A stretch of 32,927 nucleotides of DNA from Azospirillum brasilense (GTDB lineage Bacteria > Pseudomonadota > Alphaproteobacteria > Azospirillales > Azospirillaceae), in NCBI RefSeq assembly GCF_008365405.1, contig NZ_QOKV01000038.1, positions 1 to 32,927 on the forward strand, in the 5' to 3' direction. The notes beneath the pieces were generated by a model that was not told the origin of the DNA, did not search any database, and saw only the letters and a program-made list of their open reading frames with translations. A program made the position numbers and the translations under genes. Each line of letters begins with the position of its first letter. Within the stretch, counting starts at the first letter, position 1. Positions 1 to 9,068 of the stretch are shown piece after piece.

Positions 1-54
1 CCGCTGGAGACGTCTGGTTCGAGATTATGAAGCCCGGATCGACGTCTCCGGCGG
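1..54. repeat. 14-bp inverted repeat at the window edge
   Basis: Bases 1-14 pair with bases 41-54. Thirteen of 14 positions are complementary and the other is a T/G pair that could wobble in RNA. The spacer is 26 bp. It may be a terminator or leader hairpin, or one side of a larger element cut by the window edge. No target duplication or transposase is visible. Confidence 0.5.
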
Positions 55-92
55 TATGATGCAACTCGCTATGGCAAGCCTGCTACTTCGAC

Positions 93-440
93 GTGTCTGC
101 CATTGAACCGGTTGTCAAACGGGCTCTCACAATATGGCAACAGTTCTCAGTTTCCAATTCACTTGCCAGCAAATGTGTGAAGCCCGACAAAGCGAAACTC
201 ACAAAATTTTTAGAGAACTACCAGATCGTCTCCACTCATGCGGCCCTTCGCCTCAAACAAATGAATCCGGAATGGGGCCGCGATCGCGTTGATAAGACGA
301 TGGCAGAGTACTACGCCGCGATTGACAAAGCCGTATCGGAATTTCTTGCTCAAGAAACATGCGGTGGACAGAAAACCAAAGAAGCGTTGCAACGTTTCGA
401 CATGCAGGCTGAAATGGATTTTTCCAGAAACAAGCAGTGA
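93..440 (+). CDS. Uncharacterised 115-residue protein
   Basis: I do not recognise the family. The frame is open from base 60, just after a TGA, and its first plausible start is GTG at 93, so the start is uncertain. The product is soluble, charged and probably helical, with no signal peptide or membrane segment. A central stretch (residues 53-85, from NPEWGRDR to EFLAQE) looks like a helical bundle. The gene is visibly AT-richer and uses codons that are rare in its neighbours (ACA, TTA, AAA), which suggests recent acquisition. It points toward the methyltransferase at 497-1261, with a hairpin between the two. Confidence 0.6.
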   Translation: MSAIEPVVKRALTIWQQFSVSNSLASKCVKPDKAKLTKFLENYQIVSTHAALRLKQMNPEWGRDRVDKTMAEYYAAIDKAVSEFLAQETCGGQKTKEALQRFDMQAEMDFSRNKQ

Positions 441-444
441 TCTT

Positions 445-482
445 GCAGAGGGAATCACTCCCTATCGCCATTATCCCTCTGC
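445..482. terminator. Hairpin between convergent genes
   Basis: A perfect 9-bp inverted repeat (GCAGAGGGA at 445-453 and its complement at 474-482) lies between the ends of the genes at 93-440 and 497-1261. The loop is 20 bases and no run of T follows on either strand. It is therefore a plausible shared terminator or 3' mRNA stabiliser rather than a classical intrinsic terminator. Confidence 0.4.
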
Positions 483-496
483 CATTGCGTCAATAG

Positions 497-1261
497 TCAG
501 CAAGCCTCCGCTTCGATGGTCAGGCTGTCCAGGAGAAAGCTGCCGTCCTCCAGGATGTCGAAGTGGCGGCGCACCTCGTCGGAGGCGAGGTCCTGGAGGG
601 CGCGGATGGCCTGGGCGCGCAACTCCGGGGTGGAGGTGCGGGCGGTCCAGACGGCGAACTCCATGCGCAGGCGGCGCGGCGTCAGGCCGGTCACCGCGAA
701 GCCGGCGCGCGACAGCGCGGCCATCCATTCCGCGGCACTGTAGTTGCGGACGTGCGAGGTGTCGCGCAGCAGCTCCACCGCCTGGAGATGGGTGTCCAGC
801 AGCGGGTGCCCCGGCGACACGATGTCGACGAAGACCGCCCGCCCGCCGGGGGCCAGCACCCGCCGCGCCTCGCGCAGCCCGGCCTCGGCGTTCAGCCAGT
901 GATGGGCGCTGAAGCGGCTCAGCACCACGTCGAAATGGCCGTCCGGGAAGGGCAGACGCTCGGCGGGGGCCTGGGTGGTGGTGATGTTGGTCAGGCCGCG
1001 CTCCGCCGCGTTGTGGGCCACCGCCTCCAGCATCGGGGCGGTGACGTCCACCGCCACCACCTCGCCGGCGTGGGGGGCGGCGCGGTAGGCGACATGGCCG
1101 CCGCCGCAGCCGAGATCCAGCACGCGGCCGGCGTTCCTGCCGCGCAGCGCGTCCTCGATCTGGTCCAGGTCGGCGCCCGAGGCGTGGACGGCGCTGGTCA
1201 CATAGGCGTCGGCGCGCTGGCCGTACTGTGCGGCGACGACGCCGTGGTGGCTGTTGGTCAT
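497..1261 (-). CDS. Class I SAM-dependent methyltransferase (UbiE/YcgJ-like)
   Basis: A 254-residue Rossmann-fold methyltransferase. Motif I (VLDLGCGGG) is at about residues 46-55. An acidic strand end (VVAVDVT) follows, and the DVVLSRFSAHHW and RVLAPGG blocks are typical of the UbiE/COG2226 group. The substrate cannot be read from sequence. The frame continues upstream, but the ATG at 1261 is preferred because the protein then begins just before the fold and the longer frame would run across the divergent regulator's promoter and start. It is divergent from the MmyB-like regulator at 1376, with 114 bp between the starts. An inverted repeat in that gap makes control by the regulator likely (inference). 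Confidence 0.85.
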   Translation of the reverse strand: MTNSHHGVVAAQYGQRADAYVTSAVHASGADLDQIEDALRGRNAGRVLDLGCGGGHVAYRAAPHAGEVVAVDVTAPMLEAVAHNAAERGLTNITTTQAPAERLPFPDGHFDVVLSRFSAHHWLNAEAGLREARRVLAPGGRAVFVDIVSPGHPLLDTHLQAVELLRDTSHVRNYSAAEWMAALSRAGFAVTGLTPRRLRMEFAVWTARTSTPELRAQAIRALQDLASDEVRRHFDILEDGSFLLDSLTIEAEAC

Positions 1262-1345
1262 GGCGGCGATTCCCGTTGGTGTTTGTTGGGGCGTGTCCGT
1301 TGTGATGAGCCCAGCATCGGCCGTCCGGCAAACGGGTACAAGGCA

Positions 1346-1369
1346 AGCGCTTATCCTGGTATAAGCGCT
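1346..1369. promoter_or_regulatory. Candidate operator for the MmyB-like regulator
   Basis: A perfect 9-bp inverted repeat (AGCGCTTAT, 6-bp spacer, ATAAGCGCT) ends 6 bp before the ATG of the divergently transcribed regulator. The size and symmetry suit a dimeric HTH protein. The position would block the regulator's own translation-proximal promoter and lies 85 bp from the methyltransferase start. The role is inferred. Confidence 0.55.
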
Positions 1370-1375
1370 GCCACC

Positions 1376-2173
1376 ATGAGTTCCGACGACGACGCGCGGC
1401 ACCGGCTGGGCGCCTTCCTGCGCGCCCACCGGGAGCGGCTGACCCCGGCGGAGGCCGGCATTCCGCAGACCGGCTCCGCCCGCCGCCGCACGCCCGGCCT
1501 GCGGCGGGAGGAGGCCGCCCAGCTCTGCGGCCTCAGCCCGACCTGGTACACCTGGCTGGAGCAGGGGCGCGAGGTCTCCGTCTCCCCGCAGGCTCTGGGA
1601 CGCATCGCCGGGGCGCTACGGCTGACCGCGGCGGAACGCGCCTATCTGTTCGAGCTGTCGCGCAAGCGCGATCCCGACGCCGACGCGGCGGACGGATCGG
1701 ACCAACCGCCGGCTCCGCTGCTCGCGGCGCTGGAGTCGATGGCGGCGCCGGCCTATCTGCTCGACAGGGTTTGGAACGCCCGCGGCTGGAACGCCCCCGC
1801 GGCGCGTCTCTTCTCCGGCTGGCTGGGCGGGGCGGAGCACAACCTGCTGCGCTACGTCTTCCTCGATCCCACCGCGCGGGGTTTCATCGCCGACTGGGAG
1901 GACCGCGCCCGCCGGCTGTTGGCCGAGTTCCGCGCCGACACCGCCCGCCGCGCCGGGGATGCGGAGGTGACCGCCCTGGTCGACGGCCTGCGCGCGGCCT
2001 CGCCCCGCTTCGCCCGGCTGTGGGAGGACCAGGGCGTTCTGGAACGCGAGGGCGGCACCCGCGGCTTCACCCATCCCCAGGACGGGACGCTGGTCTACGA
2101 ACAAGTGACGTTGTGCCCCGCCGGACGATCCGACTACAAGCTGGTGATGCTGCTGGGGCCGCAGGCTCCGTAA
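1376..2173 (+). CDS. MmyB-like HTH transcriptional regulator with C-terminal ligand domain
   Basis: A 265-residue XRE-type regulator. The N-terminal HTH (about residues 8-85) has the family hallmarks RRRTPGLRREEAAQLCGLS and TWYTWLEQGR. The C-terminal half (about 105-260) matches the MmyB-like PAS-related ligand domain, with AYLLDRVWNARGWN, LRYVFLDP and GTRGFTHPQDGTLVYEQVTL. In Streptomyces MmyB this domain binds fatty acid; here the ligand is unknown. Regulators of this kind usually control a neighbouring enzyme or exporter. The likely targets are the divergent methyltransferase and the EamA exporter that follows after 29 bp. ATG at 1376 is chosen because the HTH begins directly after it. Confidence 0.9.
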   Translation: MSSDDDARHRLGAFLRAHRERLTPAEAGIPQTGSARRRTPGLRREEAAQLCGLSPTWYTWLEQGREVSVSPQALGRIAGALRLTAAERAYLFELSRKRDPDADAADGSDQPPAPLLAALESMAAPAYLLDRVWNARGWNAPAARLFSGWLGGAEHNLLRYVFLDPTARGFIADWEDRARRLLAEFRADTARRAGDAEVTALVDGLRAASPRFARLWEDQGVLEREGGTRGFTHPQDGTLVYEQVTLCPAGRSDYKLVMLLGPQAP

Positions 2174-2202
2174 GACGCCCACCGACTTTCCCCGGACGCC
2201 CC

Positions 2203-3136
2203 ATGGACCGCCAGCCGCGCAACGCCCCCCAGAGCAACGCCGTTTTCACAGCCTACAGCCTGTATCTGCTCTCCTCGGCCTTCTTCGCCTCCAACGTGGT
2301 GATCGGGCGGGCCGCGGCCGCCATCGTGCCGCCGGTCGGGCTGGCCTTCTGGCGCTGGGCGCTGGCCTTCCTGATGATCCTGCCGCTGGCCCTGCCCGGC
2401 CTGATCCAGCACCGCCACGTTCTGCGCGCCTCGTGGAAGCGATTCCTTCTGCTGGGCGCGCTGGCCCAGGGCGTGTGCGGCGCCGTCGTCTACATGGGGC
2501 TGGAGCGCACCAGCGCGACCAACGCCGCGCTGATCTACGCCACCAGCCCGGTCATCATCCTGATGATCGCCGCCCTGTGGCTGCGCGAAAAAGTGACGCC
2601 GCGGCAGGCCGTGGGGATCGCCGTCGCGATGGCCGGCGTGCTGGTGATCCTGACCCGCGGCGACGCGCAGGCGCTGCTGCATCTGTCCTTCAACGCCGGC
2701 GACCTGCTGATCCTGGTCGGGTCGGCGGCCTGGGCGGTCTACACGGTGCTGCTGCGCCAGACCCGCAGTTCGCTGCCGGTGGTGACCATGTTCGCGGCCA
2801 ACGCGCTGGCCGGTGTCGTCGTGCTCGCCCCCTTCTACGCGTGGGAGACGCTGGCCCTGCGCCCCGTGCCGCTGAGCCTGGACGCCGCCCTCCGCATCGC
2901 CGGGGTGGCGCTGTTCGCCTCGGTCCTGGCCTTCCTGACCTACCAGAAGACGATCAACCTGATGGGTCCGGCGCGGGCCGGCACCTCGCTCTACGTCATG
3001 CCGCTGTGGGCGGCGGTGGCGGCCTGGGCGCTGCTGGGGGAGCAACTCCAGCTGTTCCACCTGCTGGGCGTCCTGCTGGTCCTGCCGGGGGTGGCGCTGG
3101 CGACCCTGCCGCCGCGCGCCGCCCCCGCCAAGTCGG

Positions 3137-3159
<23 letters not shown>
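2203..3159 (+). CDS. EamA/DMT-family inner-membrane transporter
   Basis: A 318-residue protein of the drug/metabolite transporter superfamily, made of two tandem EamA repeats (about residues 18-150 and 160-295) with roughly ten hydrophobic helices. Family signs are FFASNVVIGRAA in helix 1, the end of repeat 1 (TNAALIYATSPVIILMIAALWLREKVTPRQ) and the matching end of repeat 2 (ARAGTSLYVMPLWAAVAAWALLGEQ). It probably exports a small metabolite such as an amino acid or amphiphile; the substrate is unknown. It follows the regulator by 29 bp and is probably cotranscribed. Its last 23 bp overlap, tail to tail, the 3' end of hutU. Confidence 0.9.
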
Positions 3160-4825
<1,666 letters not shown>

Positions 4826-4868
4826 GTGACTCGTCCCTCTCGAATTTTGCTTGATGCGTTTGTTGTTT

Positions 4869-5297
4869 TCAGACGGGAACAGTGCCGCCACCCAGGAGGA
4901 CGGTCAACGCCTCCCAAGGGGTGGAGCGGGTGCGGGCGTGCAGACGCTTGTCCAGCGTGACGAGCGGTGCGCTTCGCGCTTCGGCGAGCGCCAGATAGGC
5001 GCAGTCATACACGGGATGATCCAGGTGACGGGCGATGCGAAGCGCCTGTGACCATACGACGGTCGGCGGAACCAGTTCGGTCAGCGCGCGGGGAATGCTC
5101 TCTACGATGCCTTCGGCCTGCTCCGCCTGGATGCCGCCGCGTCGCGCGATCTTCCAGACGGCGTTGGCAACTTCGATCAAGATGAAGTCCGGAGCGATCA
5201 AGGGCCGTGATGACAGGAGAAGGGCTTCCGCCGTTTCCGCCAGCGGGTCCTCGACGCCCCACAGAACCGCGACGCTGGCATCGACCACCAAGGTCAT
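4869..5297 (-). CDS. PIN-domain toxin (VapC/FitB family)
   Basis: A 142-residue single PIN domain, a Mg-dependent RNase fold used by VapC-type toxins against tRNA or rRNA. The four acidic metal ligands are visible: D6 (VVDAS), E42 (IEVANAVW), D98 (VYDCAYLALA) and D116 (TLDKRL). The start overlaps the antitoxin stop as ATGA, so translation is coupled, as is usual for such pairs. The pair lies between hutI and hutU on the same strand. An active toxin is likely because no key residue is missing; the RNA target cannot be predicted from sequence. Confidence 0.9.
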   Translation of the reverse strand: MTLVVDASVAVLWGVEDPLAETAEALLLSSRPLIAPDFILIEVANAVWKIARRGGIQAEQAEGIVESIPRALTELVPPTVVWSQALRIARHLDHPVYDCAYLALAEARSAPLVTLDKRLHARTRSTPWEALTVLLGGGTVPV

Positions 5298-5530
5298 CGC
5301 TCGCGTCCCTCACGGATCACGTTCGCAATGTCGATGGGCGCACCGGGTGGCGTCAACGCGCGGATGCGCCGGAACTCCTCGACCAGCGCCCTGCGGTCAG
5401 GAGGGGGCACCGCCGTCGCCTCCTCGACGATCCGACCGATCTCCTCTTCGACGGACCGGCCGGCGATGCTGGCCCGCATCTTCAAGCGGTCGAGCACGTC
5501 TTCCTCGATCCTGAGCGTGATCTCCCCCAT
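5294..5530 (-). CDS. FitA/VapB-like ribbon-helix-helix antitoxin
   Basis: A 78-residue protein. The N-terminal ribbon-helix-helix (MGEITLRIEEDVLDRLKMRA then SVEEEIGRIV) would bind DNA as a dimer. The C-terminal tail (residues 45-78) would wrap and neutralise the PIN toxin. The ATG at 5530 has a strong GGAGG site 10 bp upstream and starts exactly at the fold; the longer frame only adds antisense hutI sequence. It begins 38 bp after the hutI stop, too little for an obvious separate promoter. The module is therefore either read from the hut promoter or autoregulated from inside hutI. Confidence 0.87.
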   Translation of the reverse strand: MGEITLRIEEDVLDRLKMRASIAGRSVEEEIGRIVEEATAVPPPDRRALVEEFRRIRALTPPGAPIDIANVIREGRER

Positions 5531-5568
5531 CGCTGGGTCACCTCCGTCCGCGTTGCCCCGATGATAGC

Positions 5569-6786
5569 CTACGCCTGGAGCGATTTCACCAGCCGCCCGC
5601 CCCGCACCACCGCGGCGCAGGGGTTGGCGCCCAGCCAGTAGCACAGCTCCGCCGGATCGCCGACGTCCCACACCGCCAGATCGGCGGCCTTGCCGGGCTC
5701 CAGCGTGCCGTGGGTGGCGGCCATGCCCAACGCCCGGGCGGCGTTGCGGGTGACTCCGGCTAGCGCCTCCTGCGGGGTCAGGCGGAACAGGGTGCAGGCC
5801 ATGTTCAGCATCAGCAGGAGCGACACGGCGGGCGAGGTGCCGGGGTTGCAGTCGGTGGACACCGCCATCGGCACGCCGTGGCTCCGGAACAGCGCGATGG
5901 GCGGCAGCTTGGTCTCGCGCAGCATATAGAAGGCGCCGGGCAGCAGCACCGCCACCGTCCCCGCCGCGGCCATCGCCCGCGCGCCGCCCTCGCCGGTGTG
6001 CTCCACATGGTCGGCGGACAGTGCTTGGTAACGTGCGGCCAGCGCGGCCCCGCCGCCGTCCGAGAGCTGGTCGGCGTGCAGCTTCACCGGCAGGCCGAGC
6101 CGCCGCGCGGTGTCGAACACGCGGGCCGTCTGCTCCGGCGAGAAGGCGATCCGTTCGCAGAAGGCGTCCACCGCGTCCAACAGCCCCTCCGCGGCCAGGG
6201 CGGGCAGAAACTCGTCGCAGACCAGCGCGATGTAGTCGTCCGCCCGCCCGGCGAACTCCGGCGGCAGCGCGTGGGCGGCCAGCCCGGTCGTCCGCACCGT
6301 GACGGGGAAGCGCTCGCCCAGTGCCCGCGCCGCGCGCAGCATCCGCCGCTCCGTGGCGAGGTCGAGGCCGTAGCCGGACTTCACCTCCACCACCGTCACG
6401 CCCTCGGCCAGCAACGGTTGCAGGCGCACGGCGGCGCTGGCGATCAGCCCGTCCTCGTCGGCGGCGCGGGTGGCGGCGACGGTCGAGGCGATGCCGCCCC
6501 CGGCGCGCGCGATCTCCTCGTAGGTCGCGCCCTCCAGCCGCATTTCGAACTCGCGGGCGCGGTTGCCGCCGAAGACCAGATGGGTGTGGCAGTCGATCAG
6601 CCCCGGCGTGACCCAGCGCCCGCCCAGGTCATGCTCCTCGGCAGCGCGACCGGTAGGGCGGTCCTTGGCGGCGCCGATCCATGCGATCCGCCCGTCCTTC
6701 ACGGCGATCACCGCGTCCCGCAGGACGCCTTCCGGAGCCATGGTGGCCGCATGACCGTTGAACCACAGGCTGTCCCACTCCATCAT
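5569..6786 (-). CDS. hutI: Imidazolonepropionase
   Basis: Hydrolyses 4-imidazolone-5-propionate to N-formimino-L-glutamate, the third step of histidine degradation. It belongs to the amidohydrolase superfamily. The 405 residues match the family length. Metal-site motifs are complete: DCHTHLVFGG (about residues 72-81), the KLHADQ and ADHVEHT blocks, and STDCNPGTSP. There are two adjacent ATGs (6786 and 6783) with GGGGAGG immediately upstream; the second has slightly better spacing. It is the first gene of the minus-strand hut operon. The gene at 6832 starts only 45 bp away in the other direction, so the two promoters must share or overlap this gap. Confidence 0.96.
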   Translation of the reverse strand: MMEWDSLWFNGHAATMAPEGVLRDAVIAVKDGRIAWIGAAKDRPTGRAAEEHDLGGRWVTPGLIDCHTHLVFGGNRAREFEMRLEGATYEEIARAGGGIASTVAATRAADEDGLIASAAVRLQPLLAEGVTVVEVKSGYGLDLATERRMLRAARALGERFPVTVRTTGLAAHALPPEFAGRADDYIALVCDEFLPALAAEGLLDAVDAFCERIAFSPEQTARVFDTARRLGLPVKLHADQLSDGGGAALAARYQALSADHVEHTGEGGARAMAAAGTVAVLLPGAFYMLRETKLPPIALFRSHGVPMAVSTDCNPGTSPAVSLLLMLNMACTLFRLTPQEALAGVTRNAARALGMAATHGTLEPGKAADLAVWDVGDPAELCYWLGANPCAAVVRGGRLVKSLQA

Positions 6787-6831
6787 CCCCTCCCCGGCTT
6801 CGCGCCGCTGTCCGTCCCACCTTACATCGCC

Positions 6832-7707
6832 ATGCCCGACACCGACACCACCCCAGCCCCGCGTTCCGCGCATCCGGTCCTGCTCTGCGCCGATGACTAC
6901 GGCCTTGCGCCAGGCGTCAACGAGGCCATCCGCGATCTCATCGCCGCCGGGCGCCTGACGGCGACCTCGGCCATGACGCTCTGCCCCTATTGGGCGGGGG
7001 GCGCCGCGCCGTTGAAGGAACTGGCCGACAAGGCGGACGTCGGGCTGCATTTCACCCTGACCGACCAGCCGCCGCTGGGCTCCTTGCCCAGGCTGGCCCC
7101 GGACGGCAAGCTGCCGCCGCTGGGGCGGCTGATGAAACTGGCCTACAGCGGTGGCCTCGATCCCAAGGAAATCCGGGAGGAGCTGGCCCGCCAGCTTGAT
7201 GCCTTCTCCGCGGCCTGGGGCGGCCCGCCCGCCTACATCGACGGCCACCAGCACGTCCACCAGCTTCCCACCGTGCGGAATGCGGTCGCTGATGCCCTGG
7301 CCGCCCTGCCGGGCGCCTATGTCCGCCTGTGCGGGGAGCCGGTGAGGGCCGTCCTGCGCCGCGGCGTGGCGGTGCCGAAGACCTTGCTGATCGGCGGGCT
7401 CGGCGGTGGACTGGCGCGGCGGACGCGGTCGCGCGGCATCCCCGCCAACGACCGCTTCGCCGGTGTGTACGACTTCTCCGGACGCCAACCCTTCCCGGAG
7501 CTGATGGCGCGGTTCCTGGACCGCCCCGCCGGGCGGCTGCTGGTGATGGTCCATCCCGGCATTCCGGACGAGGCCCTGCGCCGCGCCGACCCGCTGGTGG
7601 ACCAGCGCAAGGTGGAGCACGACTATCTCAAGAGCCCGGCCTTTGCCGCCCTGCTCGCTGAGAAAAACATCCGGCTCACCCGCTTCGCCGGGTTCCCGGC
7701 GCCCTGA
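6832..7707 (+). CDS. ChbG/HpnK-family (YdjC-like) carbohydrate deacetylase
   Basis: A 291-residue TIM-barrel-like deacetylase. The metal ligands are visible: the DD of CADDYG near the N-terminus, the His of VGLHFTL, and the DGHQHVH block near residue 140. VMVHPG near the C-terminus is also typical. Relatives remove acetyl groups from chito-oligosaccharide (ChbG) or act in hopanoid gene clusters (HpnK). No hopanoid genes are seen here, so the substrate is open. The HQHVH pattern looks more like ChbG than HpnK. It is divergent from hutI by 45 bp and is followed by a methyltransferase 174 bp downstream. Confidence 0.85.
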   Translation: MPDTDTTPAPRSAHPVLLCADDYGLAPGVNEAIRDLIAAGRLTATSAMTLCPYWAGGAAPLKELADKADVGLHFTLTDQPPLGSLPRLAPDGKLPPLGRLMKLAYSGGLDPKEIREELARQLDAFSAAWGGPPAYIDGHQHVHQLPTVRNAVADALAALPGAYVRLCGEPVRAVLRRGVAVPKTLLIGGLGGGLARRTRSRGIPANDRFAGVYDFSGRQPFPELMARFLDRPAGRLLVMVHPGIPDEALRRADPLVDQRKVEHDYLKSPAFAALLAEKNIRLTRFAGFPAP

Positions 7708-7762
7708 CACACCCTCCCGCTTCTTCGCCCTCCCCTGGCGGCATAGTCCCCGCCGGTCATTC

Positions 7763-7792
7763 TTGACCGTTCCGATTGTTCGCACTTACCAT
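7763..7792 (+). promoter_or_regulatory. Possible sigma70-type promoter for the methyltransferase
   Basis: TTGACC at 7763-7768 and TACCAT at 7787-7792 are separated by 18 bp, about 90 bp before the methyltransferase start. The -35 hexamer is good and the -10 is moderate. A 6-bp hairpin (7820-7836) lies in the presumed leader. Confidence 0.35.
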
Positions 7793-7881
7793 GATTACGA
7801 CACGGTCGGATCGAGGGGGCTCTTCCCTGTGAAGAGACGAACAACACTCTCCCCTCGGCAAGAAACGGCCCACAAAAAGGG

Positions 7882-8673
7882 ATGCGGGACATGCTGAACA
7901 ATGGGCGGAACAACGGGATGACGTCCGGGCCACCGGGCGGCCGGGGTTCCAGCGGCTGGGTCGATTTCTGGAACCGGCCCAACGCCATCTACGCGAATCA
8001 ACGCAATCTGGAAGCGCATTTCGCCTGCCTGCAGAACGACCTCGACGCCCATCTTCCAGAGGGGGGGACCGTCCTGGATTTCGGCTGCGGCGACGCGCTG
8101 GCGGCGGAGGCGATGGCCAAGCGCTGCCGAAACGTCTGGCTGTACGACGCCGCCCCCGCGGTGCGGCAACGCCTGCGTGAGCGGCTGTCCGGCCATCCGG
8201 GAATCCGTGTTCTCGACGACGATGACCTCGCCGCTCTGCCGACGGGCAGCGTGGATCTGGTGCTGGCCGTCTCCGTGCTGCAATACATCCCGCGCGAGGA
8301 GTTGGAGGACGTCCTTCACCGGTGGCGCCATCTGATCGGAGCACGGGGGCGCATCCTGATCGCCGACGTGGTGGAGCCCGACACGCCGATGCTGCGCGAC
8401 ATCGCCAGCCAGCTCGGCATGGCGCGCCGGCACGGCTTCCTGATGGCGGCGCTGATGGGGCTGGGGCGCATGGCCCTGTCCGACTACCGCCGCATCCGGC
8501 GCGAGGCCGGCTTCTCCACCTATACGCCGGTGGAGTTGCAGGCCCGGCTGTCCGCCGCCGGGTTGCGGGGCGATCGTCTGGCGAAGAACATCGGCCCGAC
8601 CCCGCACCGCCATTCCTTCATTGCCCGCCCCAATGTTCAGCCGGCAGGCGATCCGGCCTTGAAGGTCCAATAG
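7882..8673 (+). CDS. Class I SAM-dependent methyltransferase
   Basis: A 263-residue methyltransferase. Motif I (TVLDFGCGDALAAEAM) is near residue 63, an acidic end of strand 2 (VWLYDAAP) follows, and motif IV-like VDLVLAVSVLQYIP is next. The substrate is unknown; the neighbouring deacetylase and GtrA protein hint at cell-surface glycan or lipid work (inference). An ATG at 7891 is a serious alternative start, because AAAAAGGG at 7874-7881 is well spaced for it and too close for 7882. The 3' end overlaps the convergent GtrA gene by 37 bp. Confidence 0.85.
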   Translation: MRDMLNNGRNNGMTSGPPGGRGSSGWVDFWNRPNAIYANQRNLEAHFACLQNDLDAHLPEGGTVLDFGCGDALAAEAMAKRCRNVWLYDAAPAVRQRLRERLSGHPGIRVLDDDDLAALPTGSVDLVLAVSVLQYIPREELEDVLHRWRHLIGARGRILIADVVEPDTPMLRDIASQLGMARRHGFLMAALMGLGRMALSDYRRIRREAGFSTYTPVELQARLSAAGLRGDRLAKNIGPTPHRHSFIARPNVQPAGDPALKVQ

Positions 8674-9068
8674 CGGTTCGCACCGAAGCTCCACAGCATC
8701 ACCAGCGCCGTTGCGGTGAGCTGGGCCGGCAGGTAATGCAGGCCCAGCCGCTGCGCCAAGGCCCACATGATGGCGCTGTTCACGCACAGCCCAACCGCCG
8801 CGACGGCCACGAACTTCGTGGCGGTGGGCAGATGATCCTGCTCGCTGCGGAAGACGTGGCCGTAGTTCAGCAGGTAGCTGATGACGCCGCCGACGAGGTA
8901 TCCCGCCGCCGAGGCCAGGACCGGCGGAGCCGCCGCCAGTTCCGACAGGGCGATCAGCACGCCGTAATGGCCGACCGCCGCGGCGCAGCCGACCACCGCG
9001 AAGAGCAGGAACTGCACCAGCGGTGTGTGGGCCGCACGGTCCGTGGTCAATCCTCGTTCTCGACCCAT
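8637..9068 (-). CDS. GtrA-family four-helix membrane protein
   Basis: A 143-residue protein with four predicted membrane helices (LVQFLLFAVVGCAAAVGHYG, LASAAGYLVGGVISYLLN, a helix around VAVAAVGLCVNS, and LTATALVMLWSFGANRYW). It ends in the family signature NRYWTFK. GtrA proteins are proposed to help move polyprenyl-phosphate-linked sugars across the inner membrane. No polyprenyl-phosphate glycosyltransferase is adjacent. The ATG at 9068 lies inside the end of the CoA-ligase gene (22-bp overlap), so it is the last gene of the MarR-ligase-GtrA operon. Start confidence is moderate; TTG or GTG codons just downstream are alternatives. Confidence 0.85.
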   Translation of the reverse strand: MGRERGLTTDRAAHTPLVQFLLFAVVGCAAAVGHYGVLIALSELAAAPPVLASAAGYLVGGVISYLLNYGHVFRSEQDHLPTATKFVAVAAVGLCVNSAIMWALAQRLGLHYLPAQLTATALVMLWSFGANRYWTFKAGSPAG

